The position numbers and the translations under genes are program-made. Below are positions 42,957-50,338 of a stretch of DNA of 50,338 nucleotides, piece by piece. The first letter of the stretch is position 1. Each line of letters starts with the position of its first letter. This stretch comes from Longimicrobium sp. Lineage in GTDB: Bacteria; Gemmatimonadota; Gemmatimonadetes; Longimicrobiales; Longimicrobiaceae. The notes under the pieces were generated by a model, which was not told where the DNA came from, searched no databases, and saw nothing but the letters and a program-made list of their open reading frames with translations. The stretch is taken from positions 1 through 50,338 of the forward strand of contig DASVQP010000064.1 in NCBI GenBank assembly GCA_036389135.1. The letters run 5' to 3'.

Positions 42957-43814
42957 ATGACGTTCAGCCCCGCCAAACGCGTCTCCTCCGAATCCGAATC
43001 GCTGGACCAGTACCTTCGCGAGATCAGCGTGTACCCGCTGATCGACCGGAACGAAGAGGCGCGGCTCGCGCGCCTGATCCGTGACGGCGCGCCGGACGCG
43101 CTGGAGCATCTCGTGCGCTCCAACCTGCGCTTCGTGGTGGCGGTCGCGAAGAAGTACCAGAACCAGGGCGTCTCGCTTTCGGACCTGATCAACGAAGGGA
43201 ACATCGGGCTGATCCGCGCCGCGCGGAAGTTCGACGAGACCAAGGGGATCAAGTTCATCTCGTACGCCGTCTGGTGGATCCGGCAGGCGATCCTGCAGGC
43301 GCTGGCCGAGCAGTCGCGCATCGTGCGGGTGCCGCTCAGCCGCGCGGGCGCCGTCCACCGCATCGGCCGCCGCTCCTCGGCCATGACGCAGGAGCTGGGG
43401 CGCGAGCCGACGCTGCAGGAGATCGCGAGCGAGCTGGAGGTGCCGGAGGACGAGGTCAGCCACGCGCTGGCGATGTCGCAGGTCTACCTCTCCCTGGACG
43501 CCCCGCTCGTCCCCGGCGAGGACGGGCAGCTCCTCGACTACCTTTCCGACCAGTTCTCCCCCGGGCCGGACGAGGAGGTCTACGAGGACGCCCTCAAGCG
43601 CTCGATCGACGAGGCGCTGGGGACGCTCACCGAGCGTGAGTCGCGCGTACTGCGCCTCTACTTCGGCCTGGGCGACGCGGAGCCGATGACGCTGGAGCAG
43701 ATCGGCGAGAAGTTCGGCATCACGCGCGAGCGCGTGCGGCAGATCAAGGAGAAGGCTCTCCTCCGCCTCCGTCACCAGTCGAGGGCGCGGTTCCTGGAGA
43801 CGTTCCTGACCTGA
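42957..43814 (+). CDS. RpoD/SigA-family RNA polymerase sigma factor (group 2-like)
   Basis: This 285-residue sigma factor starts at ATG 42957 (GGAG seven bases before). It has region 1.2 (SLDQYLREISVYPLIDRNEE), region 2 (NLRFVVAVAKKYQNQGVSLSDLINEGNIGLIRAARKFDETKGIKF), 2.4 (SYAVWWIRQAILQALAEQSR), region 3 and 4.2 (GITRERVRQIKEKALLRLR). It has no region 1.1 and is short, as in group 2 or compact primary sigma factors. The -10 recognition residues are of the usual type, so it should read standard promoters. It carries its own TTGACA promoter. Confidence 0.93.
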   Translation: MTFSPAKRVSSESESLDQYLREISVYPLIDRNEEARLARLIRDGAPDALEHLVRSNLRFVVAVAKKYQNQGVSLSDLINEGNIGLIRAARKFDETKGIKFISYAVWWIRQAILQALAEQSRIVRVPLSRAGAVHRIGRRSSAMTQELGREPTLQEIASELEVPEDEVSHALAMSQVYLSLDAPLVPGEDGQLLDYLSDQFSPGPDEEVYEDALKRSIDEALGTLTERESRVLRLYFGLGDAEPMTLEQIGEKFGITRERVRQIKEKALLRLRHQSRARFLETFLT

Positions 43815-43828
43815 GGAACTGCTGGGCT

Positions 43829-43880
43829 CACACAGAGACACAGAGGCACCGAGAGAGGTTCTCTCGGTGCCTCTGTTTCG
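43829..43880. repeat. CACAGAG-family repeat, copy 7, acting as a terminator hairpin
   Basis: CACACAGAGACACAGAGGCA opens this copy. A perfect 17-bp stem (43840-43856 with 43860-43876) closes the loop GGT and is followed by TTTCG. It directly follows the sigma-factor gene and could terminate it, so this repeat copy has an obvious local function. Confidence 0.8.
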
Positions 43881-43941
43881 TGTTGACGCCCGCGGTTCGG
43901 GCGCCGTTCCCCACCCGCCGTAATCCAGGACGCAGCTACTC

Positions 43942-45228
43942 TCAGGGCGTGGGAAACCAGATGACGGCATCGTCCAGCGGCACGGTCATCCTCTGCTCCG
44001 ACGGAGCCCCGGCGGGGTGATGGCGTCCGAGAACCCGGTAGCGCTCGAACACGTACGGCTGCCCCTCCGTGCCGTTCAGCGACCGGGTGTCGCCGACGTG
44101 AAAGTGCAGGTGTGGTCCAACGCTGTTCCCGGAGTTCCCGAGTCTCCCCAGGACGGCTCCGCGCCGCACGCGCTGCCCCGCCCGCACGCGAATCGAACCC
44201 GGAATGAAGTGGGCGTAGAACGCGTAGCGGCCGCCCCCCAGGTCCAGCGCCAGCCAGTTCCCCGAAACCGTTTTGTCGGTCAGCGGCACGGGCATGATGG
44301 TCCGCCCGTCGACTCGTGGGACGTTTTCGGGGATCCCGTCCTGAACGGAAATGATCACGCCGTCCGCCACGGCCAGCACCTCGGCTCCATACCCGTAGAA
44401 CATCTCGTTCGTGATGTCGTTCGGAAACGGGCTCGGAAGATTGCTTCCGATGGAGTCCACGCGAATGAAATCACAGCCGAACCGCTGCGGCACCCGGATA
44501 CGGGAAGCACGTGCCACCAGCGCCGCATGCCCGTTGCTCAGCGCGAGCCCATTGCCGCAGCGCCAGTTGCCGCCGCGAAGGGGAGGCCCCAGCACCGGAG
44601 GGGGCCGCCGCTCCACGAGCACAACCTCGGAGGTCGCCACCAGCGCCTCCGAGGCGCTTCCACTCTCCGTACGCAGCCGGATCGTGGAATCGCTATCCAG
44701 AGAGATCCGGTGGACGAGGGTGGAGGGAGCCGGCGCGGTGGGGGCGAGGGAGATCACCACCGCGATCGTGGCGGTGCGGCCGGCCGGCAGCGCGCGGTTG
44801 GCCGGAGTGATCGAGTCGCTCTCGATGTACTGGGTCGTCCGCTGCCGCCGGGGATCGGAGAGCGAGGTGGAATCGTACGCCGCGAGCACGGCGCCAGTGG
44901 TCCCATCGAGCACCTCCACCGATCGAAGGCGCAGGTCCACGTCGGCCCAGCTGGTGACGAACAGACGATAGACGAGGTAGCGCTGGCCATCCTCGGCACG
45001 GACGGGCTGCGGCACCGGCCGAGCCACCACGTCCAGGGGGAGACTCAGATAGGTGGTGACCGGCCGCGGGGCCGCGGGTGGCGTCTGGGCCCCCGCGGCG
45101 GATGCGCTCCCCATGCACCAGGCCAGGAGCGCACAGGCGAGATGACGCCCGCCGCGGCGGGAGAAACCGCGCTCCCGGCGCGGCCCCGGACGTGGTCTAC
45201 AAGGGAGGACGACAGTTGGATCTCTCAT
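43942..45228 (-). CDS. M23-family (LytM-type) peptidase homologue, secreted
   Basis: This 428-residue protein has an N-terminal signal segment (LACALLAWCMGSASAAGAQ), a beta-rich region (about 60-215) and a C-terminal LytM-like domain. The latter shows GYGAEVLAVADGVIISV, YAFYAHFIPGSIRVRAGQRV, GRLGNSGNSVGPHLHFHVG. The HxH motif (HLHFH) and the central His are kept, but the first zinc ligand pair, normally HxxxD, reads RFGCD, so the His is lost. It may be a non-catalytic regulator like EnvC or LytM-domain scaffolds. The ATG at 45228 has GGAAG upstream; the frame is open to 45417. Confidence 0.82.
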   Translation of the reverse strand: MRDPTVVLPCRPRPGPRRERGFSRRGGRHLACALLAWCMGSASAAGAQTPPAAPRPVTTYLSLPLDVVARPVPQPVRAEDGQRYLVYRLFVTSWADVDLRLRSVEVLDGTTGAVLAAYDSTSLSDPRRQRTTQYIESDSITPANRALPAGRTATIAVVISLAPTAPAPSTLVHRISLDSDSTIRLRTESGSASEALVATSEVVLVERRPPPVLGPPLRGGNWRCGNGLALSNGHAALVARASRIRVPQRFGCDFIRVDSIGSNLPSPFPNDITNEMFYGYGAEVLAVADGVIISVQDGIPENVPRVDGRTIMPVPLTDKTVSGNWLALDLGGGRYAFYAHFIPGSIRVRAGQRVRRGAVLGRLGNSGNSVGPHLHFHVGDTRSLNGTEGQPYVFERYRVLGRHHPAGAPSEQRMTVPLDDAVIWFPTP

Positions 45229-45426
45229 GGCTGCTTCCACCTCGTTGGGGCTTGTCGCCGCGGGGAACCAGGAGGTTCGGGGAGCGCGACGAAGGTTTGT
45301 ATTGAGCTGTTTTCTGCCGACCCGCCGCTTCGCGCTCCAAAGAACTGGCGCTCCTCCAGCGCCTACGAGTTCTCCGCGTGAGGCCGCGCGCCGGGGAGGA
45401 AGAGGGATCGGAAGCATCCCGAACTG

Positions 45427-48078
45427 CTATTCTCCGCGCAGCGCCTCCATGGGGTCGGCGCGGCTGGCGCGGCGGGCCGGGAGCCAGCTCGCGGCGAGTG
45501 CCACCGTGGTGAGCACCGTGCATACGCCAAGGTAGGTGGCGCCGTCCGTGGGGCGCACGCCGTACAGGAGCGCGGACATCCCCTGCGTCGCCGCGAAGGC
45601 GAGCGCCAGGCCGAAGGCGAGGCCCCAGGCAGTGATTCGCGCGGCCTCTCGCGCCACCATGCGGCGGATCTCGCCAGTGCCGGCGCCCAGCGCCATGCGG
45701 ATGCCGAACTCGCGCCGCCGCTGCGCCACGCCGTACGCCAGCACGCCGTAGATCCCGATGCAGGCGAGCAGCAGCGCGACGCCCGCGAAGCCGCCCAGCA
45801 GCGAGGCCGTGAAGCGCTGCGGCGCCACCGAGCGCTCGAACACCTCGTCCATCGTCTGCACCTCGCTCACCCCCAGCCCCGGGTCGATCTCCGCGATCGC
45901 GGCGCGCAGCGCGCGGATCACCGGGGCGGTGGGGCCATCCGTGCCGATCACCAGGACCATCGAGTTCCAGGTGTCCTGCGCATGCGGCACGTACACCAGG
46001 GGGCCGATCTCGTCGCCCGCGCCCATGTAGCGCACGTCCTCGGTCACGCCCACGATCTCGCGCAGAAGGTTCTCGTCGCGCCACGAGCGGATGCGCTTGC
46101 CGATGGGGTTCTCGTTGGGGAACATGCGCCGCGCGAACTCGCGGTTGACGACGGCCACCGGAGTCGCCCCCTTCCGGTCCGCGCTCGTGAACTCGCGCCC
46201 GCGCACCACCGGCAGGCGCAGGGTGGAGAAGTACCCGGGCGTGACCACCGTCCACATCCCGCTCACCTCCATGCCGGCCGGGGGCTCCGGCCGCCCATCC
46301 GCCAGGAAGGAGCGGCCCAGGTAGAACCCTCCGCCCCCCAGCGGGAGCGCCGACGCGGCGGCCGAGCCGCGGACGCCGGGGAGCGCCGCCACGCGGTCCA
46401 GGATCTCGCTTATGGCCGCCACGCTCGCCGAGGCGCTGTCGTATCGCTCGCCCTGCAGCACCACGGACGCGGTGGCCACCCCCGCGGTCTGGAAGCCGGG
46501 ATCCACCGAGTACAGCTGCGCCAGGCTCTTGAGCAGCAGCGCGGAGCCCACCAGAAGCACCAGCGAGAGCGCGATCTCACCCGACGCGAGCGCCTTGCGC
46601 ACCCGCCGTCCGCGTACGCCCGCGGTGCTGCGCCGGTCCTCTTCGCCCAGCGTGGGGGAGAGCACGGCGCGGCGGGCCATGCCGATGGCGGGCGCCAGCC
46701 CGAAGAGCACCGCCGAAAGGATGGAGACCGCCAGGGCGAAGAGCAGCGCCCGCGGGTCCAGCGAGAGCTCCTCCATGCGCGGCGTGCCCTCGGGTGCGGT
46801 CAGCGCCAGCGCGCGCACGCCTGCGTAGGCGAGCGCCGACCCCAGCACCCCGCCGGCCACGGCCAGAATCAGGCTCTCGGTGAGGAGCTGGCGCACGAGA
46901 CGCCCGCCCCCGGCACCCAGGGCGATGCGCACGGCGAGCTCACGTCCGCGCCCGGCCGCGCGGCTCAGCAGCAGGTTGGCGACGTTCAGGCATCCGATGG
47001 CGAGCACCAGGCTCACCGCGCCCATCAGCAGCCAGAGCGTGAGCGGCAGCTCCTCCCCCACCACGTAGTCGATGAGGGGAGCCGCCGTGATCGTCACCCC
47101 CTTGCGGGCGACCGGGTGCTCCTGCGCCACGCGACCGGCGATCGACTCCAGCTCGGCACGCGCGCGGCGAAGCGGCTCGTCTGGCTTGAGGCGCGCGATT
47201 GCGCTGAAGATGAAGTTGTCCCGCCGCTCCAGGTCCGGCCGGTCGGCGGGCGACAGGCGGAGCGGCGCCCACAGCGCCGCCTCGCGGGGAAAGGCCATCC
47301 CCCGTGGCGCCACCCCCACCACCTGGCGCGGCCGCCCGCCGATCCGCAGCGTCTTCCCCACGATGGCGCGGTCGCCCGCGAACATGCGCTGCCACAGCTC
47401 GTACGAGAGCACGACCACGCGGGGAGATTCGGGGTCGAACTCCTCGGACACGAAGAAGCGGCCCAGCGTGGGCGCCATCCCCAGCGTGGCAAAGAAATCG
47501 GGAGTTACCGCCGCGCCGGTGAGCCGCTCCGCCTCCCGCTCGTCGGCGACGTTCCAGTCGACCGGCTGGTACACGGCCGCGCGGGCGAAGACTCCGTTCG
47601 TCTTCCAGTCCTCGTAATCCGCGTAGGTGACGTTCCACTGGCTGCCGTCCTCCATGCTCCGCGCCTGCGGCACCACCAGCCGCTCGGAGGCAGGGAAGGG
47701 GAGCGGACGGAGGAGCACGTGGTTCACGGCCGAGAAGATCGCCGTCATCGCGCCGACGCCCAGTGCGATGGTGCCGATGGCCACCAGCGTGAAGCCGGGC
47801 GCGCCACGCAGCACGCGTACGCCGTAGCGCGTGTCCTGCCCCAGGTCTTCCAGCAGGCGGGGGCGCGCCTCGTCGCGCACCGCCTCCTTGTGCCGCTCCA
47901 CTCCGCCGAACTCCACCAGCGCCGCCCGCCGCGCCTGGGCCGGCTCCATCCCCGCGCGCACGTTCTTCTGCGTCAGCTGATCGATGTGGAAGCGCATCTC
48001 CTCGTCCAGGCCGCCGTCCAGCTCGTCGCGCCGCATGGAGTTGCGCAGCCGGTGCCAGGCCTCACGGATAAGCCTCAT
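45427..48078 (-). CDS. ADOP-type ABC transporter permease (FtsX/MacB fold), copy 2
   Basis: This 883-residue permease has the same plan as the 36568-39261 gene: N-terminal DEEMRFHIDQLTQKNVRAGM, first helix GFTLVAIGTIALGVGAMTAIFSAVNHVLL, two periplasmic domains. Helix blocks lie near 360-480 and at the end, finishing SWLPARRASRADPMEALRGE. It begins 13 bases after the PadR gene and would be controlled by it. Sequence differs clearly from copy 1, so the two are not recent duplicates. No ATPase is adjacent. Function as an exporter or mechanotransmitter is inferred only. Confidence 0.92.
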   Translation of the reverse strand: MRLIREAWHRLRNSMRRDELDGGLDEEMRFHIDQLTQKNVRAGMEPAQARRAALVEFGGVERHKEAVRDEARPRLLEDLGQDTRYGVRVLRGAPGFTLVAIGTIALGVGAMTAIFSAVNHVLLRPLPFPASERLVVPQARSMEDGSQWNVTYADYEDWKTNGVFARAAVYQPVDWNVADEREAERLTGAAVTPDFFATLGMAPTLGRFFVSEEFDPESPRVVVLSYELWQRMFAGDRAIVGKTLRIGGRPRQVVGVAPRGMAFPREAALWAPLRLSPADRPDLERRDNFIFSAIARLKPDEPLRRARAELESIAGRVAQEHPVARKGVTITAAPLIDYVVGEELPLTLWLLMGAVSLVLAIGCLNVANLLLSRAAGRGRELAVRIALGAGGGRLVRQLLTESLILAVAGGVLGSALAYAGVRALALTAPEGTPRMEELSLDPRALLFALAVSILSAVLFGLAPAIGMARRAVLSPTLGEEDRRSTAGVRGRRVRKALASGEIALSLVLLVGSALLLKSLAQLYSVDPGFQTAGVATASVVLQGERYDSASASVAAISEILDRVAALPGVRGSAAASALPLGGGGFYLGRSFLADGRPEPPAGMEVSGMWTVVTPGYFSTLRLPVVRGREFTSADRKGATPVAVVNREFARRMFPNENPIGKRIRSWRDENLLREIVGVTEDVRYMGAGDEIGPLVYVPHAQDTWNSMVLVIGTDGPTAPVIRALRAAIAEIDPGLGVSEVQTMDEVFERSVAPQRFTASLLGGFAGVALLLACIGIYGVLAYGVAQRRREFGIRMALGAGTGEIRRMVAREAARITAWGLAFGLALAFAATQGMSALLYGVRPTDGATYLGVCTVLTTVALAASWLPARRASRADPMEALRGE

Positions 48079-48091
48079 GGTGCCCTCGCGA

Positions 48092-48433
48092 TCAGCGGGT
48101 GTCTGTGGCGAGCACCAGGTTGACCGCCCGCGACAGGCGCTCCCAGTGGCTCCGCTCCTCCACGAAGCGCTCCTTTCCCTCCTCCGTCAGCGCGTAGTAG
48201 CGGGCGCGGCGGTTGTTCTCCGTCGTGCGCCACTCCGAGCGGATCAGCCCCTGCCGCTGCAGCCGGTAGAGCGCCGGGTAGAGCGAGCCCTGGTTCATCT
48301 GCAGCACGTTCCCCGACCACTGCTCGATCCGTTCGGTGATCCCCCAGCCGTGCATCGGCTCCAACTGCAGCGCCTTGAGCACCAGCATGTCCAGCGTCCC
48401 CTGGATCAGGTCGCCGCGATCCTTGTCCGTCAA
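48092..48433 (-). CDS. PadR-family transcriptional regulator, copy 2
   Basis: This 113-residue regulator reads IQGTLDMLVLKALQLEPMHGWGITERI, MNQGSLYPALYRLQRQGLI and TENNRRARYYALTEEG. It starts with TTG at 48433; AGGAG lies six bases before, and no ATG fits. The Shine-Dalgarno itself overlaps the palindrome at 48442-48460, so PadR binding there would sit on its own promoter/leader. The permease follows after 13 bases. Confidence 0.92.
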   Translation of the reverse strand: MTDKDRGDLIQGTLDMLVLKALQLEPMHGWGITERIEQWSGNVLQMNQGSLYPALYRLQRQGLIRSEWRTTENNRRARYYALTEEGKERFVEERSHWERLSRAVNLVLATDTR

Positions 48434-48441
48434 TGCAAGCT

Positions 48442-48485
48442 CCTTTCGATGGTCGAAAGGAAGAGTACGTGCCGCTCCTTTCGAT
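48442..48485. promoter_or_regulatory. PadR operator candidate: palindrome plus direct repeat
   Basis: CCTTTCGA-TGG-TCGAAAGG (48442-48460) is a perfect 8-bp inverted repeat. The word GCTCCTTTCGAT occurs at 48439 and again at 48474, 35 bases apart, giving a full site and a partial one. It lies directly before the PadR gene. Confidence 0.6.
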
Positions 48486-48531
48486 TGTCAAGAGAAGCGT
48501 GTCTCGTCGCGGAGGTGCGGAGTGCCGCAGG

Positions 48532-48562
48532 GCTCACATAGAGACACGGCGGCGCACGGGAA
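48532..48562. repeat. CACAGAG-family repeat fragment, copy 8
   Basis: CTCACATAGAGACACGGCGG resembles the left half only; the right half is missing. It lies between the PadR operator and the GNAT gene. Confidence 0.5.
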
Positions 48563-48642
48563 AGGCGCTCTGAGGCGCTCCTGCGGACGCTGCGGCACCA
48601 CCACGATTTCGTCAGATCGTTCGATCACCCGGACGAGGGCTG

Positions 48643-49154
48643 ATGAACCCGATCCCGATGGACATCAAACCTCGCGGGCGCGGGCACGATCGAGCGTCGT
48701 TCGATTGCGGCGAGCCCGCCCTCGACGAGTTCTTTCGGCGGCACGCGCGGCGGAACCAGGAGCGGAATATCAGCCGCACCTACCTCGCAACGGAACAGGG
48801 TGGAAACCGAGTCCTGGGCTACTATACGCTCGCCGCCGGCGATTCCCCGCCGGTGACCTCCCCGAGCCCGAGCGTGGTCGTCTGCCGCGCTACTCGATCC
48901 CGACGGTGAAGCTGGCACGGCTCGGAGTCGATCGCGCCGCGCAGGGAGGCGGGGTGGGGAAGGCACTGCTAGCGGATGCACTGCGGCGCTCCGTCCGCGC
49001 CGCGGAGGTCATCGGCATCTTCGCGGTCGAAGTGTATTCGAAGCCGCCCGCCGCCGCGTTCTACCGCCGGAACGGCTTCGCGCCTCTGGAAGACGACCGC
49101 CTGCACCTTTATCTCCCCATCCGCACGATCCGCTCGGGCGTCGAGGCGCTCTGA
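48643..49154 (+). pseudogene. TacT-like GNAT acetyltransferase, broken by a frameshift
   Basis: The first part (MNPIPMDIKPRGRGHDRASF, FDCGEPALDEFF, LGYYTLAAGD) and the second part (RLPRYSIPTVKLARLGVDRA, QGGGVGKALLADALRRS, AAFYRRNGFAPLEDD) make up a complete GNAT of the TacT/AtaT toxin type, but in two frames. Removing the 14 bases at 48835-48848, a near-copy of the following 15 bases, restores one frame of about 165 residues. The ATG at 48643 overlaps an upstream TGA (TGATG), as is common in toxin-antitoxin pairs, but no antitoxin gene is seen upstream. A sequencing error is possible. Confidence 0.75.
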
Positions 49155-49212
49155 ACAGCGGGAGTTGCGGAGAAACCTCCGCGCCTCTCCTCCGCGTCTC
49201 CGCGTGAGGCCG
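49155..49212. repeat. CACAGAG-family repeat, short diverged copy 9
   Basis: GTTGCGGAGAAACCTCCGCG and TCCTCCGCGTCTCCGCGTGA follow the right-half pattern of the family with higher GC. It closes the GNAT gene and precedes the rplM promoter. Confidence 0.45.
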
Positions 49213-49270
49213 ATGCGATGCCCGCCCGGGCAGGGACGCCGCGGAACAGGCGAAAACCCGGCGCGACGCC

Positions 49271-49299
49271 TTGACACCCGCACGGAAGTTGGGTATCCT
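49271..49299 (+). promoter_or_regulatory. Sigma70 promoter of the rplM-rpsI operon
   Basis: A perfect TTGACA (49271-49276), 17 bases and TATCCT (49294-49299) form a near-consensus promoter. Transcription would start near 49306, leaving a leader of about 120 bases. Confidence 0.75.
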
Positions 49300-49326
49300 T
49301 TCGGGCTGTAGTGTTCCACGCTATGC

Positions 49327-49359
49327 CCGCCCCGGAGCTTCCGGAGGCGGAGATTTTTT
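49327..49359 (+). terminator. Terminator-like hairpin in the rplM leader (attenuator candidate)
   Basis: CCGCCCCGGA and TCCGGAGGCGG pair around GCT (one bulged A), followed by AGA and six T. It lies between the promoter and the rplM start and so should stop most transcripts unless relieved. Confidence 0.6.
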
Positions 49360-49427
49360 CTACTATCACCGCCGGCGCGTGGCCGGCATTCCGCGCGCTC
49401 CAAGGGCGCGGCGGAGTGGGGAGCATC

Positions 49428-49856
49428 ATGAAGACGTATGCCGTAAAGGCCGGCGAGATCGAGCACAAGTGGTTTGTGGTGGACGCCGGCGGCAAGGTTC
49501 TGGGCCGCATCGCCACCGAGGTCGCCCGCATCCTGCGCGGGAAGCACAAGCCGACCTACACGCCGCACCTGGACACCGGTGACTACGTAATCGTCATCAA
49601 CGCCGACCAGGTCCAGCTCACCGGCAACAAGGCCGACCAGAAGGCCTACTTCAAGCACACCGGGTACATGGGGCACGAGAAGTTCATCCCCTTCAAGGAG
49701 ATGATCGCCCGCCACCCCGAGCGCGTCATCGAGCTCGCGGTCAAGGGAATGCTCCCCAAGAACGCCCTGGGGCGCCAGATGCGGAAGAAGCTCAAGGTGT
49801 ACGCCGGGGCCGAGCATCCGCACGTCGCGCAGAACCCGGAAACACTCACCTTCTGA
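49428..49856 (+). CDS. rplM: 50S ribosomal protein L13 (uL13)
   Basis: This 142-residue protein has the L13 signature: [45 protein letters not shown] and [21 protein letters not shown]. The ATG at 49428 has GGGGAG five bases before. It is an early-assembly protein of the large subunit. It is followed by rpsI after 16 bases, the usual operon. The longer frame to 49311 lies in the leader. Confidence 0.98.
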   Translation: MKTYAVKAGEIEHKWFVVDAGGKVLGRIATEVARILRGKHKPTYTPHLDTGDYVIVINADQVQLTGNKADQKAYFKHTGYMGHEKFIPFKEMIARHPERVIELAVKGMLPKNALGRQMRKKLKVYAGAEHPHVAQNPETLTF

Positions 49857-49872
49857 GATCGGCACCTAGACA

Positions 49873-50265
49873 ATGGCTACTGAACAGTTCCACGCCATCG
49901 GGCGCCGCAAGACGTCGGTGGCGCGCGTGTACCTTCGCCCCGGCAACGGCGCGTGGGAGATCAACGGGCGCACCATCGAAGACTACCTTCCCCGCCACGT
50001 CCTCCGGCAGAGCGCGCAGCGCCCGCTGGTGGCCACGGAGAACGAAGGGAAGTTCGACGTCAAGGTGAACGTCAACGGCGGCGGCCTCCGCGGCCAGGCG
50101 GACGCGATCCGGCTGGGCGTGGCGCGCGCGCTGCTGGAGGTCGACGAGACCAACCGCACCCGCCTGCGCCCCGAGGGTCTGCTGACCCGCGACCCGCGCG
50201 AGGTGGAGCGGAAGAAGCCCGGCCGTCCGGGCGCCCGCAAGCGCTTCCAGTTCAGCAAGCGCTAG
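49873..50265 (+). CDS. rpsI: 30S ribosomal protein S9 (uS9)
   Basis: This 130-residue protein has FHAIGRRKTSVARVYLRPGNG at the start, GQADAIRLGVARALLE in the middle and the basic C-terminal tail RKKPGRPGARKRFQFSKR that reaches the P-site tRNA. Start ATG at 49873. Complete within the window. Confidence 0.98.
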   Translation: MATEQFHAIGRRKTSVARVYLRPGNGAWEINGRTIEDYLPRHVLRQSAQRPLVATENEGKFDVKVNVNGGGLRGQADAIRLGVARALLEVDETNRTRLRPEGLLTRDPREVERKKPGRPGARKRFQFSKR

Positions 50266-50282
50266 CCGGCGGCGCGGCATGG

Positions 50283-50317
50283 GCGCGGCGCGGGGACCCC
50301 GGTCCCCGGCGCCGCGC
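50283..50317 (+). terminator. GC-rich hairpin after rpsI
   Basis: GCGCGGCGCGGGGAC pairs with GTCCCCGGCGCCGCGC around CCCG, with one bulged G. There is no T-run. It could end the rplM-rpsI transcript or stabilise it before a downstream gene outside the window. Confidence 0.5.
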
Positions 50318-50338
50318 GCGTGCCGAAGCCGGCAAGAC

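Noticed and set aside
45982-48123. Long plus-strand open frame opposite the second ADOP permease
   Set aside because: Antisense shadow of a clear gene; no motif.
48570-48643. Short frame ending TGATG before the GNAT gene (HHHDFVRSFDHPDEG) as an antitoxin remnant
   Set aside because: Too short and without ribbon-helix-helix features; it begins within repeat-like sequence. The TGATG overlap may be chance.

Overview
The window is a 50 kb piece of a high-GC bacterial chromosome. The best guess is a Gemmatimonadota relative of Longimicrobium. This is an inference from paired PadR regulators and ADOP-type (FtsX-like) permeases, an NtrX-like regulator, several family-less secreted proteins, and a family of intergenic repeats built on the words CACAGAGACGCAGAGG / CCTCTGCGTCTCTGTG. 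No rRNA or tRNA is present to settle it.

Layout. 0-3.2 kb (minus): a TolC / MacA-like / MacB-like efflux operon, cut by the window start. 3.3-6.5 kb (minus): a Yip1 membrane protein, a RES toxin with its antitoxin, and a secreted protein. 6.7-11.5 kb: a creatininase-fold protein lacking the usual metal ligands, divergent from a 1356-residue NtrY-like histidine kinase; their start codons overlap. 11.6-13.3 kb (minus): a ROK repressor and a small protein. 13.7-15.0 kb: an aminotransferase.

15-30.5 kb is the accessory-looking part. It holds a two-gene Pycsar-type cyclic-nucleotide defence module in visibly lower-GC DNA (15.1-16.3 kb). A PAP2 phosphatase follows, then a tyrosinase translationally coupled to a DUF2182 membrane protein. 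Next is an 1111-residue HD plus Hsp90-like ATPase protein of the kind found in conflict systems, then comM/yifB. After comM comes decayed DNA containing a two-gene secreted/lipoprotein operon, a partial broken second copy of comM, and a three-gene operon of secreted proteins of unknown function.

30.9-36.2 kb (plus) is housekeeping-like: an LspA-like peptidase, a LarE sulfur-insertion protein overlapping a free-standing copy of the LarE C-terminal domain, a NifS/SufS-type cysteine desulfurase, an anchored protein, an NtrX-like sigma54 activator and a small membrane protein. 36.5-39.6 kb (minus) is a PadR + ADOP permease pair flanked on both sides by a MITE-like inverted-repeat element. 40.1-43.8 kb (plus) carries an aldehyde dehydrogenase, signal peptidase I and a SigA-like sigma factor with a clear promoter. 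43.9-48.4 kb (minus) has an M23 peptidase homologue and a second PadR + ADOP pair with a palindromic operator candidate. The window ends with a frameshifted TacT-like GNAT gene and the rplM-rpsI operon, whose leader contains a terminator-like hairpin.

The strongest biological stories are the Pycsar module (recognisable family, unusual gene order), the tyrosinase/DUF2182 pair as a possible copper-loading system, the LarE / LarE-C / desulfurase operon, and the HD-Hsp90 conflict protein. All functional statements rest on motif reading; no database search was run.
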